A stretch of DNA of 64,000 nucleotides, taken from the NCBI GenBank assembly GCA_964019695.1, contig OZ026515.1, positions 41,345,994 through 41,409,993 on the forward strand, written 5' to 3'. Below, in pieces: positions 31,012 to 44,400 of this stretch. Made by a program: the position numbers and the translations under genes. The notes under the pieces are model-generated. The model was not told the DNA's origin, searched no databases, and saw only the letters and a list, made by a program, of their open reading frames with translations. The stretch is from Loripinus fragilis (taxonomy: Eukaryota > Mollusca > Bivalvia > Lucinida > Lucinidae). The stretch's first letter is position 1, and the number at the start of each line of letters is the position of its first letter.

Positions 31012-34000
31012 GTAAGCTTTTAAAACTGGAGCTATAATGATACATAATTATAGCAGCTGTGAACAAAAAGATGTCCTTGATATTTTATTTTGAATAGCTA
31101 TTAAAGCCGGGCATAGATGTAATGATAATTGAGGAGTAAAAGTAAAAGTTCCCTCTCCTACCATCCACAGAGCTCTAGAAAACTGACATAAATCAATGAC
31201 TTTGAACTGGCAATTATGAGCCCCAGTTCACCAAGGGTTCTTAACCATTGTCCTGCTGAACCAAGATAATATCCTCTTTTGAAAACTGTAGATCCAGATC
31301 ATCTGGCGCCAGCTGATCAGGATCCACAATTTTTTTCCAAGCAGCAGTGCTGCGCACCCCCGTGAGCACCCGCATGTAATTAAAACCTGGTTGTGCTCAA
31401 TGGAATCATGCTATGCTGAACTGGCTAGAAAATAGATATGGATGTGATTTATTAATTTAGTCTGAGCAGCTACCCTTACAGAAATATTTGGTCTCTGGCT
31501 CATACCTGCGGCACTAGAGCTGCAATAATGCAGCTCTAGAGCCGCTATTACTTGCGGCTCTAGAGCTGCATTAAAGTATTTCGTATGCAAATTAGTTTTC
31601 CGGCTCTAAGTTGTGGCATTGTTGTGGCTAGTAGGCGTGGCTTAATTTGTTGCAGGTAGTAGTTGTGGCTTTATAGCGGGAATAAAGCCGGAAGCTGTGT
31701 TGTGGCTATAAAGCGGCAATAAAGCCAGAAGCTGTGTTTACACTTATGCATACATATTATTTGTATTGATGGAGGAATCAAGCTAATCTTTACAATACAT
31801 CTTTTAAACAGATTTTTTTCCTATTTTTATTGGCAATCCTATTTTAAAAGGTATAAGCATACTTTCCTGCTGGAAAGCATAGCCCAACTGCTTCAACAGT
31901 TCTCTACATATAGCATATATCTATTTAAGAACTTACAATTTAAATAGTATAAAATTAAGTAAAGTACTATATACACAATTATTGCTAAATATCTTATGGA
32001 CAGCTTCCAGTCTAACTTCTTGAGGTGGCTCAATATAAATATGTAGTTTAATAAAAATTATTGCATGCTGAATACCCTTGTGAAAAATAGTGGGTGGGGT
32101 GCCTGATAAAGTAAACAAAGAGTATATTAATTTTTTAGCTCTCTCAGATTATATCAGTGACAAATTATTATAATACAAACTTACTTTTAATCCTAAAATG
32201 TGCAGTAGTCATTTGTGATCAATTAAAACACATATTAATCCTTTTTATTTAGAATTCCAGAATTCCAAACTGCTTCCATTATATGTTATCATCTCTTTCC
32301 CTCCAAAACTTTGTGTTACACACAGTGGTCACATGATTTCAAGTTCTGGCTTGCTTCTGGCAAGAAGAGCTGCTAGTGACTGTATGTTTTTGTCTCAATA
32401 TTATAACTATTGAGTTGTGGCTAGTGTCTGGCAATAAGTCTGTCCTATAATATTAATGTTTGAGTTGTGGCAAGCTTCCGGCTCATAGAGCGGCTAGCCG
32501 CTCTATTAGCCAGTAGCGGCTAGTACTTGCGGCTCTAGAGCTGCAATATAGCTGCTAGCCGCTACAATTGGCTTTCTTCTGGCTAATACTTGTGACTCTA
32601 AAATTTTATTGCGGCTTTAGAGCTGCAATATTGCAGCTCTAGTGCCGCTACATTTTCATTTCTGTAAGGGTAGGGCAAGATTGTAGAAAAAATACTGCAA
32701 TAAATCTGACTCTATTTATATCATACCTTGTAAATATAACAAGGATATAGCATGCATGGTCATGTTGTGGCTCCAAAATTTTTATGATTAAATTTAACAT
32801 AGGAATTTTTCGGAAAATGACCATTATATGGTCAATTTCTGATTATTCCTACAAAATGTACGATTGTGCAGTGGGTAGGGTGTTTGACTTGGGATTCCAT
32901 TGAAGGGTCTATAATATAGTTGGAGACTTGCAGTATATATATACTGGCACCTAAGGTTGTATCCGAACTTGAGCAAGGCTACATCCTTTGCTTATAAAGT
33001 ACCGGTTCAACCCAGAAATATCTCAGGGAGTGCATTGGCTCAGTAGTACTGCGTGGTAGAGTGCTTTAAATGACTCCAGACCGAGGGGTTGCATGTTCAA
33101 CGGTGACCGGCATCATTGACTGTTAATTGTGTCCTTGAGCAAGACACATTAATCCTTGCTTATTACTGGTTGAACCTAGGAAGACACACCCCTACATAAC
33201 TGAAAAAATGTTGACTGTGATGTAAAGAATCAAATCAAACAAAACAAAAAAAAAATATCCTGACATAACTGAAAAATTGTTGACTGGGATGTAAAGCATC
33301 AAAGAAATTAACATTGTCCCTTTGTAAAACATGGTTCACTTATAACACAATCCATTCCTATGATGGACCCCAAACATAGTGTTATAAGTTTAAGGGACAG
33401 CGCTGTACACTGAGAGGTTATACTATACCAGAGTTATGCTTAGCCACAGCATCAGGGACTTCAATACAGTATATGATTCAAAAAATATACTTAGGGGCTA
33501 AATGTGTTGCTGGACATAATACTGGCTTTTGTATATATTAACAACAAACAACAACAACAGTTAAAGTCCATGGTCTGTGAGAAAATCTGTCTTCGGGGTC
33601 TGCAACAAAGTAACGCTTGAAGATATATCTACTCAGCTACAGAGACAAGCAAGTATATGCAGCATGTTTAAATAGATTTATACAATTTCTAATGAGAAAG
33701 AAAAAACGAATGTCTTTTTTGCCTTAATGTTGTGTTGATGTATGCCTGCAAGTTGCTGCAACTATAAAATCAGCCATTTTTTGTGATAATATGGTTAATA
33801 TTTAAACCCAGAGGCTTGAAAGGATTGACTGGTGTCTTGCTGCATTTTGTTTAAATTTATACTTTGTATTTCACAGATATAGAGGTTATTGTCCACAAAT
33901 AAAGTACAGAGTTGGAAAGACATATGGAACTGACACTCATGAGCTTGCAAGGGTCAGTATCTTTTTTTATTTCATTTCTTAGCTGTAGATATTAACTTAA

Positions 34001-37000
34001 ACTGTCGTCTGCCTTTTATGTCTGCTGCATATACTAAAGTGCACGTTACCAGAATAAACTGGTGTGTATATCATGGTAAATGCGGTATGTCAAACCAAAC
34101 CATTATTAATCCAGACCCAGGTTCTTGAAGATCTACAAAAGCACCATTAAATATATAGAATAAACATTCACTCTGGCGGACAATTGGTTCACAAATTAAG
34201 GTTTACAAAACATCTTATATATGTATGTTAATGTCCACATTGGTCTTTTTGTGTGCCATTCTTTACAATTTGTAGATTGATCAAAACACCATGAGGGCTG
34301 AAAATTTTTAAGTTTTAGTATTTTCATATTTATACCACTCAATAATAACATATATTGTGGGAACTTATAACTATCATATTTTCCCTACATATTCGGACAG
34401 AAATGGCTGCACCAAACGGTATATGAACACAGGTCACAGTCAGCTCCTGTAGGAGCAGTCTGATCAGGGTATACACTTTCTGTCTGTCATTCAGTTATTA
34501 CAACATTTTGGTCTTGATGTGAGAAAACCTGTCTTCAGGAGTTTGCAAACAATTAACAAAGGCGCAGACCAGCCTGCGTATCTGCTCAGTTTGATCAGCG
34601 CCTTTGTTGGTAGCTTATTGGAAATTAAGTATCATATCAAAACTGAATTGCTACAAGCCATATTTACTATTCTATCTAGTCTCTGTAGCTCAGAGGAGAC
34701 TGGTTTGAGCCTCTCTTTGTTAGAACTTCAAAGAGAGGTTTTGTCACGTTGAGGCCCATTTTACACACCTCTTCATGTGTAGTGAAGTGGACTTTTATCT
34801 ATCAACCTAATACGCAGACATGCTCTTCAATATAAGCACACATCAAGACTACTTTTTAGATGCAATTACAGAAAAACCTGTCTTAAGCAGCCACACAAAA
34901 AGAAGAACGAAAATTGGTTTTTATCCATTATTGCAGGTCAAAAGTACAGCAAAATGAGCATTCTGCAATACTTTCAACCTTCATTAAGACCTTTGTTTTG
35001 TCTATTTTTGAGTGGCCACTTAAGGTTTTACTGTAGTCATCATATGGATGTAAAACAGTGTGGATCTTGATAAGCTGGTTAGTTGATCTGGATTTTCACT
35101 GTTTTCAAAAGAGGGTTTTATAGAAAATCTGAAATAAGTTAGATAAACAGAGGATCTTACATGAGCGCTCATATGTTTTAATAAATTTTTTAAATGAGTT
35201 GAGGAAAATTAAGAGATAAAATGCCAGGCTTGCCGAGCATTTTATCTTTTCACAACGAGTTCAATAAATTCAATAATACATGAGCATGAATGTTAGATTC
35301 TATTTATCATATGATGTTAAGATTACTTTGAAATCTCATTTCTGACGTAAAAACGTTGTTATGTACTCAACATTGTTATGGACGTTATAACGTTTTCTGA
35401 AAATCTGTAAACCACAAGTGGTTTATCAATTTTATTGCATGGCGTTATTTCACTGCCAGACGCAACGTCATATGATAAAGAAGAATTATATTAATACATG
35501 TAGTTGTTGTGCCCCACCAACAGCTAAGGTCATATGGAGACTGGATGTTAATACAAAGTAGTTAGAGAAGAGCACAGTCAGGTTCAGTGGTAGAGTGCTC
35601 AACTTGAGATCAAAAGGTCATTGGTTAGAGACTCTTAGGAGGCTCTATGTTATGTCACTTTATCCTCTGCATAGTGCATACAGGTTCTACCCAGGAAATG
35701 TCCCACTATGATTGAAAAATTGTTGAAGCTTCAACTCAAACAACAGTGGTGGAGGATTTGATATATTAATTTTTTAATGATCATGCATTTACATATGTTA
35801 AGGGCCCAATTTGTATATAATTCCATTCCTTAAGAGCAAACAATATGGACTCAGATGAGACGCTACATTGTGTGGCATCTTTATTCTCATCTGGGTCCAC
35901 ACTGTTTGACAAAGAACTCATTCACATGGTTTTCTCATTTAAAAAGGGTTAATTCCAGACCAGAATGGTGTATGAAAGCTAGTGTTATTGAATCTTAAAA
36001 TAGTACTGGATCAACCCAGGAAAACATCAATCACAACATGGATGAAAAGTGTTGACTGGGACATAAAGCATCAGCTAAAACACACAAACAAAATACATGT
36101 ATGGGCCTTGAAGCGATAAAACCTGTCTTTCGGGGTCTCCAACAAAGCGAGTTTCAAACCAGTCTCCTCAGCTACAGAGACTTAGCTAGAAAATTGAAAT
36201 TTCACCTGCAGCAAGTTTAGGACTATGATACCTTCCAAAAAGCGAATAACATTAAAGGTGCTGATCATGCAGACTGAGCAGATGCGCAGGCTGGTCTGTG
36301 CCTGTGTTGTTCGCAAACAGCCGAGGACAGATTTCCCGCTCCGAGGCCCATATGAAAGGTGTCCGTCTGAATTTTTAGATTAAAGTTGGCAGTGGCATTC
36401 ACAGGTTGGGTTCAATAATGTGCCATTATTCAAGTCTTAATTGCAATTCGGAAAATACAATAAGAATAGTTTAAAGTAAATATATTAGAATTCTATCATG
36501 CATGAAATCTTCAATAGGACAACATATTAAATTATTTCTATGTTTTATTTGTGCAAAATCATTCCATGTTATAATGATTTGTGACACTGTGGTCAAAAAA
36601 ATAATGTAATTCCTTACGGAGATTAAGCCCATTTACAGGAGAGAAGGCTATTTCTGGACTAGCTCTCTAGTTAACACTTAAAGCCCCAATCACAACAAAA
36701 GTTGTCTGCTTTTCTCGTCTGCTGAAATGTTTAAGAAGCCTCTTTGACAAACAGTGTGGACCCAGATCAGACTGCTCCTATGGGAGCAGTCTGATCTGGG
36801 TCCACCCTGTTTGCTTCTATACTTAAATAAGTCAGTAATGCAATTATTTGCAGTAGACGACTTCAGCAGACGTCATTTTTCAGATGCATTTTTTCTTGGC
36901 GCTTTAAGGGCTAAACCTTGTCCTGGCATCAGGGGCTGGAAAAAATAAAACCAACAGAAAAAAGAGCAATATGAAATCTCTTCCCAATTAAGAGCTGTCA

Positions 37001-40000
37001 CCTTAGACCTATCTCAGAGGAGCGAGGTGGCTCAGTGGGAGAGTGCATGACTCGAGATCAAGAGCTAGCTCACCTTGAGCAAGACACTTCATCCTCTGCT
37101 TAGTACTGGTTCAAACCAGGAAAGTTGACCCATCCCGACATGACTGCAAATATGAGGGTCTAGATGGGGTATAATGATTAGTGAATAATGGCCCTTTTTT
37201 ATAATGAATATTGAATAATGAGCCAAAACAATAATGAATAGTGAATAATGAGAGCCTAAAAAATAATGAATAAACCTATTTTTTTAATGAATTGAAGAAA
37301 AAATTAATGAATAGTGAATAATCAGATTTATTTGCCACCTTTCTTTCTTTTAATGAATAATTGGTCTTATTTTAATGAATAACCCAAAATTTTATTGAGA
37401 TGAATAATGGGCTAAATTTTTAATGAATAATGAATACCAGAGCCCCCCATCCAGACCCTCAAATATTGACTGGAACGTAAAGAATCAAAACAAACTAAAA
37501 AAAAACCATCTCAAAAGTGCCTATATACCATATATAAAGAAAATATTCAGACACATGATTTTACTCAATTATCATATTCCCTTAAATCTGCACTAGTCAA
37601 TTTGAACATTTGATGCTGGAGCTGTCTGAAAAATTCTGTGACAAAAAATGTCAGAATTATTTTGAATATGGATTGCTCACACTTCTGATTTCTGAAAATC
37701 ATATCTGAAATCACCATAGGCATTTTACAAACAATATTCAAACTAACAGTTAGTGCGCATGCTCTTATAAATGCATTCTGATGGATTCATTGTGTGGATG
37801 AACAAAATAATGTGGATCCTGATGATACCTAACTCCACAAGATGCCAGTTGATCGGCATCTACACTGTTTTTAAGTGAGGGTTTAGATATTTTCAGTGAG
37901 ACCAAATTATTTCATTTTCATGGGAGTATTTAAGAATCAAAGCACTGAGAGTACTGATGGGGACGGCTGTATTTAAGCGTGCAAGTCTTCAAATAGGGGG
38001 ATTTTTAGTTTGATACCTTTTGTACAACCTGCGATTTAGCTAACAAGAATGGTTGACTAAAACCTTACAACAAAAAAGCCAAACAAGGACCAAGAAAAAA
38101 AATGGAAGAAACAATAAACAATTAATCAACATCAAAACCACTTTCTTAGAACTGGCAGCATCAGCATTTGAAACCACTTGGTTCCTATATAAATTGTCAT
38201 TTCTTATTTGTATCTACATCACACGGAATTAAATATGAATTGATGTACTGCCATATAACGGACACGGTAAACAGGTTTACTATAGACTATTAATGGTTAT
38301 GCATACGTATCTACAATATAAGAGAATATGTACTTAATTGCTGAAGGAACAGGACTTACTCTCATACTTTAGTATCACCGTCCATTTGTATGTACATATG
38401 GTCAAATTAAGATACTATTCTTTCTCAGCTTTTGACTTCAGCAGAATCAAGAGTGAAGATCTGGCCAGTAAAATTAATTTAGGCACCAAGTGGTTTCTGC
38501 TGCTGTCAGTTCTGAGACAGTGTTTCACTGTTGACATAATGTCGGGATCATATCTCCTGTTATATTTGAAGTAGGAATGCCAAAATTCGTGAATTCATGC
38601 ATCTTGGGGTCACAGAGCGTCGCATACCCTACCTTAACATATGCCCTCAGATCTAGAAAAATCATGTCACGAGCATAAATCCTATATTATTTGATATAGG
38701 AATCCCAAATTTGGTTTGTGGACACATCTTGGGGGTCAGGGAATGTCGAATATCATTCATTGTCACTGTTACCTTGCTTTCTGGCCTCAGTTTTAGAAAA
38801 AAAAAATATCTTAAAAATGGGCTGTCCAGTGTTGTCAAATAACGTTCCATAAATGTGTCGCATGCTAGATCCATTATCATAACATATCTTGTTCACTATA
38901 GACTGCATAAGCCAGGTACTTAAAATCAAGCCACATAAAAAGAGTAGACTTATACGCGGTGGAAGCACGTTTTAAATGGTAAACAATTACAGCTCTGACG
39001 TTTATATCTCAGAGCTTCGAACCATTGTAAATGGACAGGCTCAAGAAGTTCAAAATTGAAGCATGCAGTGTGCATGAATACATATTATGATCAGGTTAAA
39101 CGACCGCCAGCTTTTTTGAAAGCAAATACTTGTTTCATAATTATTATTACCTGCTTGGCTTCAGCGAAAGCAGGTCTAGTAGTAGGTCCACTCCGTCCGT
39201 TCATACTCACGAATGGACTCTTATTGGGTACTTTAAATTTCCGAAATTTCTTGGTACTTTAAATTTCCAAAATCAATTATGGAATAAACCGCATTTGCAT
39301 ATAAAGGGAGCTAATAAACTCAAAATGAGGTTTATTCCATTAAACTTTTCTGAGATTTGTTGGGTACTTACGCTTTAGTGGCTACCAACAAGAATACATT
39401 TGTAAGAGAGTCCGTCTGTCAGTCTGTCCATCCATCCGCAATACTTTTGGGGCGCCTAGTTCATTAAAACTTTGCATAGTGATTGTTCACATATCGAAGA
39501 TGTGCACCTCCTATTTTGTGCACAATTCATGAATATCAAGTTTCTTTTTTTTGAGGGGCGTTGCACTTAGACATATTTTCTGTAAAGAATGCTAAGATGG
39601 TGTCTGGTCTGTGTAATCTGTAACTCAAACACTTTTCATTCATTTATATTCAAACTTTGCATAATGATTGTTCACACATTGAAGATGTTCATCTCTTATT
39701 TTGTGTACATTTGATAAATATTTTCTCAATTTTGACGGGTGTTGAACTTAGGATTTTTTTCACTTCGAAATGGCTTGGGGTGTATAGTTTGTGTAATCTG
39801 TAACTCCCACAGTTTTCATTCCTTTATATGAAAACTTTGCATGATGATACGATTGAACATGTGCATCTCTGATTTTGCGCACGTTTCACAAATATTTTGT
39901 TTCATGTTTGGGGGTCTTGAATTTAGGCATTTTTACGTTCAAAATGCTTAGATGGTGTCTAGTTTGTGTAATCTGTAACTCCCAGTTTTCATATCTTTAT

Positions 40001-41362
40001 TATTCAAACTTTGCATAATGATTGATCATTCATGCATTGAACATGTGTACCTCCTATTTTGTGCACATTTGAAAAATATTTTCCGTTGAACTTGGAATTT
40101 AAATGATTTTTCCATCCGAAATGGTTGGGGTGTCTGGCTTGTGTAATCTTTAACTCCAGCAGCTTTCATTCTTTTATATTCAAACTTTGCATTATGGTTG
40201 TTCCCACGTTGAACATGTGCACCCTATATTTTGTGCACATTTGATAATATATTTGGGAGTTTTGAACATTATTATGTACTCTCATGTTTTTCTTCATACG
40301 TAGGCTTGGACCCAGCATCTACTGTCTACCCCCAACATATATCGGGAATATTAGCCAGACCCCAAAAAATATTTGTAATTTTGGGCTACCCGAATTAATA
40401 TCCCCATCCTGCACATTGACCTTAAGAAAAACCCCTGAAATGTATAGAAATTACCCCTAAAACCAGTCCAGTTTTGTAATTATATATCCACAAAATCTTC
40501 ATACCCCAAAAAATAATGATATTTCTGAAACCCCCACCCCCCCCCCCCCCAAAAAAAATATATTGAAATTCAAGATTTTGAACCCCTAAAAATGGTCCCA
40601 GCCTACGTATATATATGAAAATCTCAGGGCCCCCCCCCCCCTTCCAGCACACACACACACATTCTTGGGGCATCAGGGTGTGAAAAGCGAACGTTACAAA
40701 AATAAGAAAAAAGAAAGTGACACCAATTACAATTAAAGCATAATAGTGAGCGTGCATCAAAGTGGTCTTAAATCATCATTTCCGACCCCTGTGAACTGAG
40801 AAGGAACAGAAAAAATAATATAAAATTATGCTGTTTCAAATCAAACGTGATTTCGTGTTAACCCGTAGTAATGTTGTAGATGCGCAACCTGATTTGAGTC
40901 TTCTCTCGATATAGAATCATAGGTCCAGATTAGCAAACAATTCCAGCGTAACAGTGAGAATGTTTTCTTGTCCATCAGTTTTAATATTTGTTTTGGGTAC
41001 TCAAAAGATGAGACAGTTCCATTTTGATTATCCACAACATATGCCTTGGTAGAGATTTAAACATATGTTTGGGTGCTTTAAAGAACCGTCTTATTGAGAC
41101 AATTCTTTGAGTACCCGCAACTGTGTTTTGGTTGAGAAATAGAAACTGTCCACCGCCACCGCCGAAATATGTGTTAATGCATTGATGGTGAGGGTTCAAA
41201 AAGCTGTCATATGCATTTAAAAAAAAGCTAATGCTTGTAAAAATAAACTTGGTTTCACTAGAAAAATATGACCTCAAAATGCATTTGACATTTTGAATTA
41301 GAAATGTTTCTTTAGGGAGGCCCTATCCCCAAACGAGAGGGGTCATTTCTCTCGTGCTCCCC

Positions 41363-41421
<59 letters not shown>

Positions 41422-44400
41422 ACGTTGACACTCGAAAGACGCATACTACATTTCAAGGTCGTACCACTTTTCAAAAGTCGAAAACGGCCCTGGAGTCAGT
41501 TAGCGGCCTATATTGATAAAAGCATAGGTATAGTATTATACTCCCATGAAATGACATTTTCTTGATAAAATAAGCAATTGGTTTTATTGAGGAATTTCAT
41601 AACCTTGAAGTGAGCATTGAAATAACGCAACGATGGTTGCACCCCGTTGTTGTATTTAATGGTGCAGACTCGTCAGAGCCTTCGCTGCTCGTATAAATAG
41701 GACACAAGTCGTCATTTGAGCCAACGCATAACGTTTTGGTACAGTGACGAAGGCTCAGTTGAGCCTGTGCGAATGTGCAGACTCCCCAGAGCATTAGCTG
41801 AAGTCATATATGAAAGCGAAAGCGCATTTCGGGCCAGCAAGAGAGTTTGGTACTTATTAGATTGTCGAGTGACAAAAGGCTCAGGTGAACCTGTGCAGCC
41901 TTGTGATTATTCACCAGAGTCTTAATTCGCTGCTCGCATAAACGACACACACACCACCAATCGAGCACGCACATGGGATTCTGATACTGTTACAAAGGCT
42001 CAAGCGAGCCTGTGCACATGTGCAGACTCACCAGAACCTTCGTTTCTGGAACACAGATTTCCATTTGAGCCACCACATGATATTTTGGAACTGTGACGAA
42101 TAAGTAGGTGAGCCTGTTCTCTAGAGCATTTTCTGCATGCAAAAATGACACCGAAATCGCAATTTGAGAGAGCACGAGATTTTGACACTTATCGTATTGT
42201 GAAGTGACTACGGCTTTGGCGAGCCTGCATATTTACGCTGACAGTTTCGTCTGAGCCTTCGCAACAGTATTAAAATGTCGTGTGTTTGATTAAATGGTGA
42301 TTGATTTACCGCTAATACGAGCAGCGAATGCATGACGAGTCTGCACATTTGCCTGAGACACTCAACAATGTGACTGCGAAGGCGAGTCTGCACATGTTTG
42401 CGCGGATTCGCCCGAGCCTTCGTCACTGGACAATGCGTTAAGTACCAAAAGGTCATGTTGACTCAAATGGTGATATGGTTCATATTTATGCTAAAACGAA
42501 GCCTCCGAGAAGTCTGCACATTGTACAGTCAACAGGTTTAGATTTTGGTTACCTTTTAGCTTTTGCATTTTCCAGTGTGCATTAAATGGGAAAATGTATT
42601 AAATTGTAAAAAAATATAAAATAACAGCTGGGATATTAATAATCAAAACTTTGAACAAATATTAATGCAATTGGACAAGTCTGAGAGGTTCAAACACAAG
42701 TATGTAGTGCGTAAGACGACTTACTATCATATCGCTAAACGACCTCTAACTTTTTTTAAAAGCCAATTCTTGTATATGTATAAACTGGTTCCCTGCTCAC
42801 GCGGTCGCTAATTATATAAATTTATTATTGCGCGATAATTATTTACATATATTTATGACTGGTTTTTTGAAATCGAGCAGATAAATCTCAAATACTGTAG
42901 ATCTAGGCCTATTTTTAAACAGACAAAAACAACAACGACAATAAAAAACACGAAACAAGTTGGAACTATTTTTACGCGGAAGCTTTCTGAATAGGTGTTG
43001 TTAGGATCGTATTAATCCCTTATCATGCGGCTTGGTAATGCCCTGTTTTGAATACAATGTAGATCCATATCAGCCGGCTTCTCAGAAAGTAACTGATCAG
43101 AATCAACTCTTACCACTCTGCCTCTAAATCAACCATTTTAACCTGATACTTTGCGAACACATATGCTGGAAAATTGGGATTAATGGTAACATATTGATGT
43201 GTTCAACAGTGCAAGAGCGAATAACGACGTGTGGTCGAAACGCTATTGTTAAAATTGGGGAACGGACTAACATCCGTCCCCAAAAATGAGATAAAATCAG
43301 CATTGCAAAGCGACCCCCCCCCCCCCACACACACACACACACACACCATTATACATACAAACCCCCTTTCCAGAAATCCTAGATTAGCCCCTGATGTAAA
43401 CTTAAACATTTCTTGATCATAAAATAATGTTAATTTAAATTGTCTCAAAATGGTGTGGACTATAAACATTTATTTAGTCAAGAGAGTGTGTTTTTCCCAA
43501 GTAGCAGAAGCAGTGACACTGTTGTATTTAAATAAATATTTTAGTCTATTTTGTCAGTACTACTTGAAATATCTCAAGTTTTTAAATCGAACCTATGCAA
43601 ACAATTATGTTTGTTGGGTTTCTTATAGCTTTAGAACAAGACTACTTGTTATCTTATGTAAATTAACCACATTGTGTAAAAAGAGCCTGCTTTGCGTGCA
43701 CAATTTTTCTGGATATTGGGGAATATATTGGTTTTTATCAAATTTGTGCCAAAATTAAGACTAGAATCGCAAAGTTGATATGGCATTCCATCACAATTTC
43801 TCCAGATTTTGACCACAGTGAGTGAGCCCCCAGAACAACTGGATGGGGGTGAGGAGAAAAAAATGTACTCTTGCACACCCCACGTTTCAAGATTAACCCG
43901 TACATCAGATGTTGTTGGTTTTTTCTTCAAATTTAATACCTGCTGTGAGAAACCAAAGATTATATAGGTTTAATTGATATGTTAGCACAGGGGCAGATCC
44001 AGGATTTCTGGAAAGGGGGTTCATGTGTATAAAGGTTGGAGGGGGTTCGCTTTGCTGATTTTATCTCATTTTTCTTAAATATCCCATGATAATGAAATAA
44101 TTTGGTCTCAGTGAGACCAAATTATTTCATTTTCATAGGATATTTAAAAATGGAGGGTGTTGGGGTGTTAATTCATGCGAACCCCCTGAACCCACTCTGG
44201 ATCTGCCACTGAAGCAGATGATCTGGCAAACCTATCATGCCCACATGAATTAACAAGGATATAACAAAATTTGTTTTCTTCTGCATTTGTGCATGATTGG
44301 CCCTTCAAAGTATAACTCCTTACCATCTTTGAGAACAATTTTAATATTGAATATTGATATGCAACAGAAAGCATGATAAAAGTAAAATCTTGTAATGCTA

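Noticed and set aside
40422..40760. 112-codon minus-strand frame
   Set aside because: It is low-complexity (poly-Gly from a C run) inside a decayed repeat that also occurs, inverted, near 17900-18070.
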